Assembly (NCBI RefSeq): GCF_033439725.1
Contig: NW_026944384.1
Span: forward strand, 2,232,001 to 2,296,000
DNA from: Neurospora tetraspora
Lineage: Eukaryota; Ascomycota; Sordariomycetes; Sordariales; Sordariaceae
Direction of reading: 5' to 3'
DNA length: 64,000 nt
Shown here: positions 24,377 to 36,486 of the stretch, piece after piece
Position numbering within the stretch: the first letter of the stretch is position 1
Layout of the letters: every line of letters starts with the position of its first letter
Translations under genes and position numbers: made by a program
The notes under the pieces: model-generated
Told to the model about the DNA's origin: nothing
Seen by the model: the letters and a program-made list of their open reading frames with translations, nothing else
The model's database searches: none

Positions 24377-26785
24377 TAGGGATCGATAGTTTCTGAAAAA
24401 ATGACATTTTTTGCGGAAAATTTCAAATTTCAGAAATTTCATTTTTTTCAATGGCCCGTGCCCCCTCCTCTCCCCCCTCCTCTCCAACCTACTTTTCAAT
24501 ATTCTAACTTGCTTCCTCAAATCCCCTCAATACCAACAACCTCCTCGTTATGCCGCCTATACGTAACGTTAGAAACGAGGTTATCACTGTCTAATTTGAG
24601 CTTATTTAAGACTAGTCATATAACTCCCATTGTATGATATACTTACTACAATAACCGCTAAACCAATAATATTATTCGCTTACGCGCTCACCTCTAAAAC
24701 TGTAAGGCATACCGCCTTTACGAGTTCCGCCAGTAAGTTAAGAATTATAATAATATCCACTAATACGTGATTTAATTAAACGGTGCTTAAAAGAAGAAAA
24801 TTGACTAGTACATAATTGAAATAATATTACTAAATAGGCAGCCTTTCAACCTTTTTGAAAGCTCCCTATACGTACTTTTCTATACTCTATCGTACCTATT
24901 TATACCCCTTCTAACGTTACTGCTATAGTTAATAAGTAGTTTTCCTTTATTTATAGGTAGATAAAAATATAGATTATCGCTTAATATATACGTACTGCTT
25001 TTTATATTAATATTTTTTTAATGAATTTAATAATTACGCTAATTATTATATCGTTAATATTTCCTTTACTACCGCTAGCAGAACGTCTTTTTTTAAGTTA
25101 AACTAGTATATTGAAGTAATCGAGTATATTATTATAAACCTCGCCTGTATTATTTCGAACGTTTATAATAAAATAACTAATACCTTAATTAAAATTAATG
25201 GTTCTATTACCAATATATATACTTTAGCCCGGCGTATAATATTTGAACTTATTTAAGAATGGTTTAAAATATCCTTTGCAATTCTATACGATTTATACTC
25301 GTTATAGTTATTAATAAAAGATTTAATTAGTATCGAACCCTTTAAAGTTCTCGTATAGTAGACCGTAATTATTATAAACTTCTTCTACGCTTTTAAGCTA
25401 TAGTTAATATACCTTCGCGGTTTAATAATAATTTATTATAATAAATTCGTTACTATCTTAACAAAGTAAGTTAGGGATTATCCTTCTATTATTTCTTTTA
25501 TATTATAAATTAATTAAATTAATATAATTACCCAATAGGGATTATAGTATAGATTTGTATAGTCGATTTAACGTATTAAGTTAGTATTATAAACCTTCGT
25601 TCGATAAATACGTTATAATAATAATTAGTAGAATAAACTACCCCGTATTACTATTATAGGAAGAAGGGGCGATAACGAATTTATTAAATTATAATTTATC
25701 CTCGAAATTATCGAAAACGCGTAATACTAATACAATCTTAATACCTTCGCAAAACTTATAACGCTACTTTATAAAGCCTAATTAATATTAAAGGCGGATA
25801 AATTTTATATCAGTTACATTATCCGTCGTTAAGTTACTATCTACTCTACTTAGGAATAAAATAGGGCGTCCCTCTATCGCTATAATGATTAATATTAAAA
25901 TAAACTAGTAAAATTATATATATTACGTAGAAGTAAATAATTAACCCTACTTAACTAACTAGGCTTCCTTTTATACTTCGAAACTACGGTAAAGAAGCTC
26001 GCCGCCGTTCAACCTCCAACTCCTAGAATTACTAGTACAATACTCGAATTCCTCAAATAATATACCTATACCTTACCCAACGTTATAGAGGAGCAGTTCT
26101 TAAGTAATTTCTTATCCTTTAGGATTTGTGAAGGTAAATACGTACTAAATTAGGATATTTAAACCTATTATAATTTTAACCTTAAGGAATAGTAGAGTAT
26201 ATTATTAGATAGCGGCTTTATTATTACTCTCTTTACTATAAGGGTATTTAGTACGCTAATTAATAGTATACTATATAAACGGGCCTTCTTTACTATAAAC
26301 TTCTTAGAGAACCTAAAGCGTAACCGCCTTACCGCCGATAAGATAGATATAGCTACGTTTGTTTATATAAATAGGAAGAAGCTTAAAAACCTTTACCAAT
26401 CTTTTACCAGCTTTATTATATTAGAAAGGGACGAGTTGCTATGTAAATCGAGGAGTAGCTATATAATTATATATAAGAGAGCAATTAAAACAATAAGAGG
26501 GAGGCGGAAGAGGCCAAAGAGTAAGAGAGGAGGCTATTCAAATAGGGGAAATAGTTATTCAATATACAGATTTACACTTTATATGCCAAAAATACCAGAA
26601 ATACCAGAAATGCAGTAATCAACGTAAATACCAGAGCTAGCATTTATCGCTGGATAAATCGATTTTACATACGATTTTCACGATTGTGGCCAAAAAAGCA
26701 GCAAAAAAAAAACGATATTTCAGTCACGTGCATGAAAAATGGGAAAAGAAAGCCATTTTTTCATGAAATTTCGAATCGACCCCTA
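24377..26785 (+). mobile_element. hAT DNA transposon, RIP-inactivated, exact 8-bp target duplication
   Basis: A 2409-bp element begins TAGGGATCGAT and ends ATCGACCCCTA, with imperfect terminal inverted similarity extending about 40 bp (both ends contain TGAAAAAATG followed by a T-rich part). It is flanked by the exact direct repeat TCCCCTTC (24369-24376 and 26786-26793). An 8-bp duplication and TAGGG-type ends are both typical of hAT elements. The interior is AT-rich and holds a transposase relic in a single plus-strand frame. It inserted about 350 bp upstream of the deubiquitinase start codon. Confidence 0.9.
25227..26618 (+). pseudogene. hAT transposase relic
   Basis: One plus-strand frame can be followed from about 25227 to the TAA at 26616-26618, broken by many TAA and TAG codons at positions that look like former Gln or Trp. 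Near 26319 it reads RNRLTADKIDIATFVYINR, resembling the end of the hAT C-terminal dimerisation region (a run like RNRLxxEKxxKLxFIYxN in fungal members). The last 60 codons (26436-26618) are open and strongly basic. The N-terminal zinc-finger part cannot be read. Confidence 0.7.
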
Positions 26786-27227
26786 TCCCCTTCAACTTCG
26801 TCACTGTTGGTCGCTTGATGGAGCTTGCCCCTGGGGACCGACAACTGCAAGAATTGCCTGGCAGCTGTCTGTCAGCTGGGAGGGCATTCCCCAAGCATCG
26901 TTCACAACTGTCAGTCCGAAGCTCAGGAAATGCTTTTGATCGTCTCTGCTCTCCATGGGAACAACGACGCCATTCCGAGTTAGAAACTCTTTTCCCCCTA
27001 CTCGTCATCATCGCGACTCAAAAGCTACGAAGCAGACGATTCTAATAATAGGAGCATCTTGTCAGATATCGTCCCATGTTTTCAAGCGTTCGCGTAACCA
27101 CCGACAGTGTCCCATATGGAGTTGGACACATGGACACTCGGAACGGGAACATGATCCACAATACAGCAGCCATGGATGGACAAGCCGAAAGCAACATCAA
27201 AAAGGACAAAAAAAGAACAAAAATTGT
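26786..27227. other. Intergenic sequence between the hAT element and tRNA-Leu
   Basis: Ordinary composition. Short overlapping frames only, none recognised. It begins with the right copy of the 8-bp hAT target duplication. Confidence 0.5.
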
Positions 27228-27334
27228 GACAAGAGTGGGATTCGAACCCACGCCTATTTCTAGACCAGGAAGCTCAGAAGAGCGAGTTCAAGTAGACCTG
27301 AACCTGGCGCCTTAGACCGCTCGGCCATCTTGCC
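27228..27334 (-). tRNA. tRNA-Leu(CAG) with 26-nt intron
   Basis: On the minus strand the gene reads GGCAAGA (acceptor), a D-arm GCCGAGCGGTCTAAGGC, anticodon stem CCAGG and loop TT-CAG-G. A 26-nt intron (27271-27296) follows one base after the anticodon, the usual place. Then come CCTGG, a long variable arm as expected for a class II tRNA, the T-arm GTGGG-TTCGAAT-CCCAC and the acceptor TCTTGTC. All stems pair. Anticodon CAG (27298-27300) reads CUG codons. The internal A and B boxes are intact. Confidence 0.95.
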
Positions 27335-27556
27335 GTTGTCGATATTGTGATTTAAAGGCAGAAGTAGTGCTTATAAGCAGCCACCGTCCAAAGGAGCCGG
27401 TGGATGTGATGGTGAAGTATGATTTGCGCGCATGCTGTGAGGAAAGTGCAAGTGGAAGTTGCCGACATATCAATCGTTACGATTATCTCCATTGTTCAGC
27501 TTCGGCAGGTGCGTTGCTCTGACAAGTTAGGAGCGACAATTAGGACACTCGGATGC

Positions 27557-27595
27557 GGAAGCTCAAGTAGACCTCAGCCTGCTCGGCCATCAAGG
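27557..27595 (-). pseudogene. Fragment of a tRNA-Leu gene
   Basis: The minus strand reads GATGGCCGAGCAGG followed by GTCTACTTGAGCTTCC. These are the D-arm region and the anticodon-intron region of the intact tRNA-Leu 220 bp away, with the parts between deleted. The T-arm is missing, so it cannot be functional. Confidence 0.7.
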
Positions 27596-30500
27596 TTTTT
27601 CGTAAAGCACTTCTGGTGTACACTGTACTTCTGGAAGGCTTGTTGGCTGTCACGTCACAGCACGTGGAATTATGGGCTGACGGACGCATCCAAAAGGTTC
27701 AGACGAAAACAATAAGTAAGGTATTTAAGATGAAGAAGAACGAGGAAGCTAAGATACACGTGGGTGGGAAGGGGTTCTTATATGCAATGGCAGATGGGAT
27801 GAAAGACCAAGATCCCAGATGGTAACACAAGGATCTGACAGGTACTGGCATGGGCAATTATTACATTAGCTCGGGACCTTTGGTCAACTTTCCTCAGTCT
27901 TCTTACTGTGACGGCTGGCACCACCCGTCATAGATCTCATTCACGAATGGCTTCCATACACGGGTGGCTTCCATCTGATTCACGGGTATAGTTCAAATGG
28001 CTCAAGTTCTAGCCTTGGCCCTGAAACCTTCGTCCCTTTCCAGAGTCAGTGTATAAAACCCAGTCCTCCCCATCGAGCCTTCCCCTTTCGGGGTTTCCTT
28101 TCGGGGTTTCTTTCCTTCTTCAACTTCTTGTCTTCAGTCCAAGTTAGCCATAGTTAGTACAGCCTTTGCACATCGTACCCATCCTTGACTACGCTGTGAC
28201 ACTTACATCAAAGTTTCCTCGCAGCATGAAGCTAACAAATCGGCATTGGACTGGATGCAAATTCGCCAGCGAACTTGACAGTTTGGACTGGATAGGGATG
28301 GGAGTGAGCGGACGGATTCAAACTACCAGTATTCGGTAAACAGCCCATTCGTACTATATAGTGCTGGATTATTACCTTTTGGTGCGAGACCTCATGTCGA
28401 GTTGTTTCCTAGGCGTCTTGACATCGGGGTCATCTCATGCAAAGTGGTATGTATAAAGGGTGGTCCAACTATGCTAATTACATGTAGTTTTATTGGTAGG
28501 TAGCTTGAACATCATCAGACGTTTTTAAACTTAACATGAGTACAGTTCATGAAATACTGTCATCATGTTTTTTAGCTTAGATCTTTGGAATCAGCCTTTA
28601 CACTCTTTACCATTCTGTCAGACGTTCCTGGCCTCCCATCAAGCACATCTTCGAACGGAGAAAACCCTCAGGGTCACTATTCTTATCCGACTGAGCTTCA
28701 AGAGCTCTTAAGCAACAGCACAGCTATCACACGACCCTGTCTGCTTTGTAGTTCAGTCATTGACGCGCAAAGAGATATGAATGATGAGAACAACTACACA
28801 AAGAAACCGAAGTAAACTCGAGCAAAAAAACGGGTTCGTATAATGTAAGCCGGAAGCGAGGTATAATAACATCTGATCTAAGAAGTCAAGGAGAGGTACA
28901 TGTAAAGACAATAGGGAGATCATTGATCAAGTAAAACATGGAAGTAAAATTGCATCAGGAGCTACAACTGACCGGCTTGATACATACATGTTCCTCTGAC
29001 GACACAGAGGCCTATTTCACCGACTAATTCTAGTAAATATTGACAGGAAACTGAAGTGAAGGCCTGATGGTTCTATCGATGAGTGTAGGTGGTGGAGTCA
29101 TAGGCACTCTTCTCCTTGCTGCCACCCCAATGTACCGCTTCCTCATTACTGATGATTCTGTCCATTCATATGTTCAGCAGATTCATCTCTTACACTGGGA
29201 GAGCACATCGTGCTACCTTTTCTAGATGTCATTGTCGGATAACTAGACAGTGTCTGCTTGCTCTACGATGATCAGTAAGTACGTATCTGAGTGGAGGTAC
29301 CTGACATCCGCAGGCGTGATGGTAGCGCAAACTAGAGGTACCGACTGAAGCGCTGAGTACGGTATGACCGTCGACAGACGGAAGTGAGCGAGTAGAGTGA
29401 ATGGGTGGATGGGTAACTAATTGACTGAGACTGAGTGGTCGAGGTTCTCGGTAGCAAAAGGAACGGAAGTTGATGAGTTTTTCATATAATGGCCACGTAC
29501 CAGCCTGATAAGCCTGTGAGCGTTGAATGCTGAAGTGCTCTGGATACCTAATGGTGGATGATTTGACCCAATTGGGCCTTTTGTGTAGTAACATGCTGTG
29601 CCGTGAATCTCTTCAAATTATTTATGAGTTCCTCGGCGATGTTCGTTAGCATAAGGGAGGACCGAGGAGTGAATGCCAACTTAGCTATCGCTACGGAGTC
29701 CTATAATGTCGAGGATTGTTCAACCCACAGCAAAGCATCCTGGGACATCCGATGGAATGAGGAGATCTGGTTGAGACACTGTTGTCCACTGCCCTGGCCT
29801 TACGACTCGTTCTTTCCCACTCTCATATCCGCACCTTCTTCAGTTGTATACCCTAAGGCTCCAACGACTTGTTCTTTCCAGGTCCGCTTTTCATATTCGC
29901 ACCTTCCTGCATTCATTGATGGCTCCAACAGCCTTCTTGATATTTGGGGAAGGCACGGGTCGCGGTTCATGAAGCGCTGTGGGACGTTCACCCCGCCACT
30001 GCCGGGATAACATTGATCAACTGATATTGGGAAAAGACACAGAAATGAGATGGGCTTTGTTAGAAAATTGAAATGTTTCCCTTTGTGCTTCCAAAACTCT
30101 GAGTTCCTTTTCCTTTGACTGTTTGCCAATGAATGGGTACTACTTACCCCTAACCATGCTGTTGTTCGGGGACGGCCCAGTCGTGAGACAACTTGGATTG
30201 CATCCAAACTCTAGAGAATATCATTGACAGCTGAGAACCTTGTTGATGGTCATGAGTTTAGTAATGTAAGATCATTTTTTGGAACGAGCCAGTTTCTTTT
30301 CACTTGATTTTGGTATGTTTTCTCATGCTTCTTGCTTCTCCCTTCCATACCCCAGAGCACTACCTCTCATTCTCCCCCAGTCAATAGAGGCGCAGGTCTC
30401 TTTTCAGTACGGTAAGAATTAACATGCTTATGGTGAAGCATCTCCGCTCAATCTCCCAGTACTATTATCACCAGTATTCATGCATAGGTGGAAGAGTTAT

Positions 30501-33500
30501 TGGCGAGTGACCATCGTGACTGGTAGGTCCCTCGCACCACCTAATTTTGACACATTAACGGCTGGCCGACAGCTTCTGAAATCTCTGGACATGAATGTGT
30601 AGAGATACTCATTCATTCCGTAGTTGTTAACCCCGACTATCTCTTGACAGCCAAGTAAACACTTGTAGTTCCAAGATGCCGCTTAGCCGAACTTTTGAGG
30701 ATGGCCTCAAAACATTCACGCAATGCCGACTTAGTCTCTCCTACAACTTACCTACCTACTTACATGGTATAACGACCGTGTGTCTAACAGACCAACCAAG
30801 AAGAGCGGCCTAGAGGAAGTCGTACAGTTACTTGACCTCTGAATATTTCGATCCGCATATTATATGCAGATCTTCTTTCACCTCCTACCCATGCCAAGGT
30901 ACGGAACTTTTGTAAAAGGTGTTGGTGATATGGTAGTAGTAATGGTAGTGGTAGTGGTAGTGGTGTGTCCAAAACCAGCAGCAACCAGCCAAGCTTGACT
31001 AGAATTCGAGCCAAACTAGTAACTAACTGACATAAACGGAGTTAGTCTGAAACAAGCTTTGAATTTTCGGATGAACCTCCGGTCGATATGTTGTTATACA
31101 TCATGCACATAACGAAGGGCACTGGGGGGATTGAGCCGATAGACAGGCACAGCTAGAGAAAGGTAGGCACCGCCATATCCCCACCGGAAAGAAAGCTCGT
31201 GTACTAGTCCTAAGTTGGTGCAAATAGGCATGTAGCGAGAGAGCTGAGCTTCAGTCCCTAGTAAGGTACGAACAGACTTTTGGGTCGATGTACCTACCAT
31301 GATGTGCTCCAGTCAGTCTCTTTCCGAGCTGTTTCCGAGCTGCTGACCACCTACCTAGTAGTCTAGGCCGAAGTTCGAACTTTCGATCGTCACCCAGGGG
31401 CATCCGGATTCCGGGCACCTCATGGGCATTTCATGGGCACCTCAGAAGCTACCTACGCTCGGGCTCCACCTCACCAGGGTTCCTAAGGGGGTAGGTGATT
31501 GTGAGTGAGGTAAGCAGAAGACAAGTATGGGATTGTTCAGCTTGTCCCCTTTCCGAGATCCGAAAGGGCATGCATGTGATGTGAGTATGATGGAATTTCT
31601 GCTCCTTGTTCGGGCCAGTCACCAGCCGACTGGAACGAGAGAACCGGGGGGAAGAGCCCAAAACACTCAAAAATCGTCGATGGCAACCTTGAATTCCGAT
31701 CGATTGTGGATGTAAATCGGTATAATCGGGCACCCCGACCTTCGAGTCGAGCTGGAACTAGGTTTGTGACTGGAGAGAGGAGAGCCGAGAGAGCCTCATT
31801 AAGCGAAAAGCGAGCGAGTGAGTGAGTGGTGATGATCCTGGTCGACTTCCAGTTTGGGTCTTTCTCCTCTTTCCGTGTCCAACCATTCGCTCGGAAATTT
31901 TCAAAGGGGCTCCTGGCTCCTTAAAAGATCCTCGACAGTGATCGTATGTGGTGGTGAGGAATCGGTCCCCTCGGGGTCTTTCCCCTCTCTTTATCTCCTG
32001 AGCTCCTCAAGGGTAGTTAAAAAGGGTCGTGGTGATTAAGATGGGTTTTTCGTGGGCTAATGAAGTGATTGGCGGTCTTGTCGAAATTACCCCGTAGACC
32101 CCGTCCGCTGCTGTGGTACCGTAGGGGGAAAAGAGCCCCAGCCTAACGACTCGTGTTGGGCGGCCTGGTAGTACCTGGAATAGAATAGAATAGGTAAGTT
32201 TGGAAACTTTCAAGGATGGATTTTCCGGGGCACACCTGTTGAGCGAGTGCTTGGGAAAGATCGATGACAGGGTGTTTTTGAGATGTAAAAGGTGGAAAAG
32301 TTTGTTGAGGTGTGATTGATTTTTGTTGGTTCGATAACAAAATTTCTGGTATGATATGGTATGATCTGCACTCTTCCCGTCTTTACTGCCACACTGCATA
32401 GTATGTATCTAAGTGGCGAGTAGTAGCCGATAGACACAAAACGGCTTGATAAGGCAACTGTCATCTCGATGGGAATTTGAGGCATACTGCCAATGTCACT
32501 TGTCAAGGCCGCATAGTAAGATCCCATGTGGGATAACTGTAGGAGCAAATCATCCACCCCCATATTCAGATAGATGCTTTCCGAGACATACTGTTATGAA
32601 ACGGCAAATAGTGGATAGTACCAAGAGAACAGTTTGAGAGATGGATGGACGCCAGGAGGCAGCTCCGGTCGCTCTCTACCGGACGCGCGTTGCTGCTAAG
32701 CTTCTCGTGGACTAGGTGAGTGATCTCGATGCAAGTCATAATGGCATGATGGCGTCGGGTGGATGGGTTTCCGCTTTTAGTTGGGTTCGCAATTCCCGTC
32801 CCTTCCCACGCTCCCACAATCGCGGGGTATCTGGGTAATGTACGTGATCACCTGTGAGTTCAGGGCTGCAGTCCGGAGACTTGTTGTTGGCCCATACGAA
32901 GCGCCGTGGATACGGTATGTATATATTTTGCTCGGTCGAGTCTCGCTTCTTGGCCTTTCGTCGGATCGCTGTCCTTCCGCGCGGCATACAACACCAGATG
33001 CGGTCGCGAGGGAGATGAGGTTGAAGACGTTGAAGTTGACGAAGCTCCATCAAACTGCTGGGCATGGTGGGGCTGCAATGCTTTGGCAGCTGGCTGCAAG
33101 GGACGGCAGATGTCGCCGCGACCGGCTGGCCAATGCATTTTGACGGGGCGAACCACCGTGCCGGTCGGGGGAATCTTCCAGCGATTGCGATTGGTTCGTG
33201 CGAATTGCTGGTGCTCCCGCCCCGGAAAGGGAAACCCCCAAAAGACAGAAGCGATGAACACCCATTTGCACAGTTGCACCTCGATTTCAAGCCCCCTTTT
33301 TCTCGATACCCAATGCAATCGCCAAGCGGATATAAGTAGAAACGCGAATGGAACATGTCTGGTCGGGTATTACCGGTGCGATTGTTCATCTCCAGGATCT
33401 TTTTTGCAGAGTGCACACTATGGGAGTGCGTCAAGTCAGTAGTATTCATCGATCTCACTCCATCGGAAAAAAAGCAGATGGACTGTTCGCATATCGACGC

Positions 33501-35040
33501 CCCGAAAACAGTCGGGGAAGAACCATGTGCTAACGTTCCACCACTGGCACCCCTAATTTCTTAACACCGACGAATGTGCGAATCTGAGCTTTGTAAAACA
33601 GGCAACGTTGATGTTTGTAAGCCGATAATTTGACGAGAAGAATCAAAATCTTTCTCCGGCTCCGACGTGGTTTGCCTGTTTATGCAATCGCATTATGTTG
33701 AAACTTTTGTAGTCTGTAATTTCACCATGAGAGTCCACCGAAATGCAATTGTTGCTATTGCCCAGTCCCGACACGCTTACCAGCGTACAAAGGGTCCAAG
33801 CCAGCAAGCCAAACACAAATCATCCGTGTCAACGTGTGTGTCTTGGATGTTGTACGCTATTGGATTTCCTTTTGGGCAAGCACAGGGCACAGGCATATGA
33901 AAAAAAAACTGAGGGTACGAGAAGTATCGAGAATCGCGGAATTGCCATCCTCCCAAGAACCGAAAAAGCAACCTCACCAAACAATGGCATCTCTGAATCT
34001 CTCACTTGGGCGCACGATCGCACATCTGGCGGGGGATCTGACGAACTGCTCCAGTTGCCGGGCTGAAATTCGGTACAGACCAATGGTGGGGCTCTCTGGT
34101 TGCAACTCAACATTACAAAACCCCCCCACCCATCTGTCCCTTTGCAGCTGTAATAGCTGTGAGCCTGTGACAGACCGATGGGCTGGAAAGGGCTGGTAAT
34201 CAATGGATTGAAATCACATGTTGCAAAAGCAGTCGACCAGGTGCTTTCATGATCATCTGCAAATGCAGAAGTTCATTGTCACACAATTTGTCACAATAGG
34301 AGCCGCCAAGAGATTGTGATTATGGAATTATCAGGAATATGAAACAAGAAACAAAATGTTTAGGTAAGTCCCACTGGCTAGCGGAGCGCATGAAATGCCC
34401 GGCCAGTGGGTTCATGCCGGCCGTGACTTCTGAAGTTGTGGTTAGACGCCCCGTTTTCTGTTGCAGTTGCCTGCTGCCCGGAGATGTCTGAATCGCGAAG
34501 ACCAAATCTTGCGGAGAAATCTTGAAGGAAATTGAAGGACCGGCCAACATCACTCGACATCACGAGATCCCAGTGAATCACTTTAACCGCCGCTTTTGGT
34601 CATGTTTTATGTAATTATTACGCAGTTACCAAGTTATCCAAGGAGGACCAAGACTTTGCGCAATTGGTATAGCTTCAGCCAAGAAGAGGGAAAGGGGACA
34701 ATTCCAAATGGCTTCTCCATTTGTGACTGTTTGTGGTGGGGTCTCGATTACTCCCTGTGATGGCTTCGCTCAACAAGGCAAGCAAATGGCAAGCGGTGCA
34801 CTTCCCAAGTCGTTGGTCCATTCAAGTCGCCGGGCAGGGGCGCGTTCCAATTTTTAACCATGGTATCCGTTTCCCATACAAAAATGATCCCTGTTGGTGA
34901 TATGCAGTTGATGACACTGCATATTGCGCTAGAGAAGGCACTTAGGACCTCGAGAAGTACCAATTCGACCAGGGAGCCCTGTAACCCCATTGTAAACCCC
35001 CTATAATCGACCTGTCGCTTGCATAAGGCCTTGTTACTTT
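27596..35040. other. 7.4-kb stretch without a recognisable gene
   Basis: Ordinary composition with overlapping open frames on both strands, the longest 240 codons on the minus strand (32736-33458), none recognisable. A TATA-like GTATAAAACCC lies at about 28051 with a pyrimidine-rich leader after it and a short tandem duplication of CCTTTCGGGGTTT (about 28083-28109). A GGTAGT-type microsatellite lies at about 30929-30964. Regulatory RNAs or lineage-specific genes could be present unseen. Confidence 0.45.
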
Positions 35041-35292
35041 CTTAAAAGGGTATTGTGAGATGCTAAGAGTTGTTAATTAGAAAATATAGGAAAAAGCTGC
35101 TTTTTTATTATTGATCCGGCGTAATAGGGGTTTTGTTGGGGTATTGGTTAGCTATATAAGGTATTGGAAATGTTAGCGGCGGTACTGGCGGTTATTTTTA
35201 ATATTTTATATAAATTTGTCTGTTCTCTTTTATATAATAATCCCTCATAAATCGAAATACTTCTATTAATTATAAATTAGATTTATTAACCA
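35041..35292. other. Left margin of the AT-rich nest
   Basis: Transition from ordinary to AT-rich sequence. ATAGGGGTTTT at 35124-35134 is repeated in inverted form at 36926-36936 and may be a terminal repeat of the PIF/Harbinger element, but the flanks show no clear 3-bp duplication. Confidence 0.3.
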
Positions 35293-36486
35293 GTGCGGCT
35301 CTTTCTAATATATATATTAGTTGCGGTTATTATTGTAGTAACTTCGATAAGGGCCTGCGGTAATTACGATACTATATGGGGATTAATCTATATAGATTGG
35401 TTTGAAGGCGAGGCGGTTATTCGAAATGCCTTCCTTCGAGATACGAAGTTGTTTGATTTGTATTGTATAAAGCTATATCTTTTTATATAGTTAATCGATT
35501 GGATATTTATAAATACTAATATTTATAGTATAATAGGGATATTTATTAAGTAGAAGGTTATAATCTTCTTATATATTTGCGCTTATAATAAAACCTATCG
35601 AGATATAGCCTACTAGCTTGGTTATAGTATAGCGATTATTAATTATATTTTTAATAAGGTGCTTCGTACTATAGTCCCTCTATATAATTATATTATTGCG
35701 TTCCTAATATTTAATACGGTATATAAGTCAGTATTGAGGGATAGGAAATTAAGCTGGTTCTTTAAATATTATTTTAGTACTATCGACAGAACTTTTGTTT
35801 ATACCCGGGTACTAGCGGGAGAAATATAGGCATAGTGGGATCGAAAGAATTATATTATTTAGAATATCCTTATTGTAATCGCATTCGATAGTTTATTTAC
35901 GTATATACTTTTAGGAGGAGAAGGGTCGATATATAATACTAGACTTTTCAGATTAGTATTTATATTTAGATTTACAATACCGCTAGGGAAATTCTACTTT
36001 ACCAACGCGGGGTTTTATGTAATACGTAGGATATTAATATTATACTTTATAGTATAATATTATTTAATTAAAGAGGGAGGACGAAGAAATCGACCGGGGA
36101 ATAAGAAGGAGTTGTATAATTTAAAGTATTCGAAATATTATATTAAAATTAAAATTACTATTGGTAAAATGAAGAAACGGTTTGAAATTGTAAGGTTGTT
36201 AGCGTTAGAGTATTTTATTAAAAATTAGCGCAATATTATATATATAGTTACCGCGCTTTATAATTAGATTGAAAGGATAGATTTATATAGATTAAAACCC
36301 CCTATTAATAATAATAATGAAAAAGGTATTACGAACGTTACTGACGTCGATTTTGAGAGCGAGGATAATAGAGGGGTAGTTAAAATTGAGTAAGACAAAT
36401 ATATAATGGAATTTAAAGGGATTTTGGCCTAGCGAATATAGGTAGATTATAGTACTTGGCGGCTTACCCGGGTAGCCTAACAATAA
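35293..36486 (+). pseudogene. PIF/Harbinger transposase relic (DDE_Tnp_4 type)
   Basis: One plus-strand frame of about 397 codons runs from ATG at 35293 to TAA near 36478-36486, the usual length for this family, and is broken by TAG and TAA codons. The nuclease core is clear. STIDRTFVYTRVLAGE carries the first catalytic Asp, intact at 35785-35787. FTYILLGGEGSIYNTRLF matches the block with motif EGSASDSRV, its Asp changed to Asn (35935-35937). FYFTNAGFY matches the ADAGY block, again Asp to Asn (36004-36006). A block KKELYNLKYSKY follows, as in the family. The first 65 codons are open. Two of three catalytic residues are lost by RIP-type changes. Confidence 0.88.

Noticed and set aside
24377-26785. 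Tc1/pogo assignment for the element upstream of the deubiquitinase
   Set aside because: The ends could be read with a TA duplication, but the exact 8-bp TCCCCTTC repeats and the hAT-like C-terminal block fit hAT better.
32736-33458. 240-codon minus-strand open frame
   Set aside because: No recognisable motif, heavily overlapped by frames on the other strand, and no start context or splice pattern to support it.
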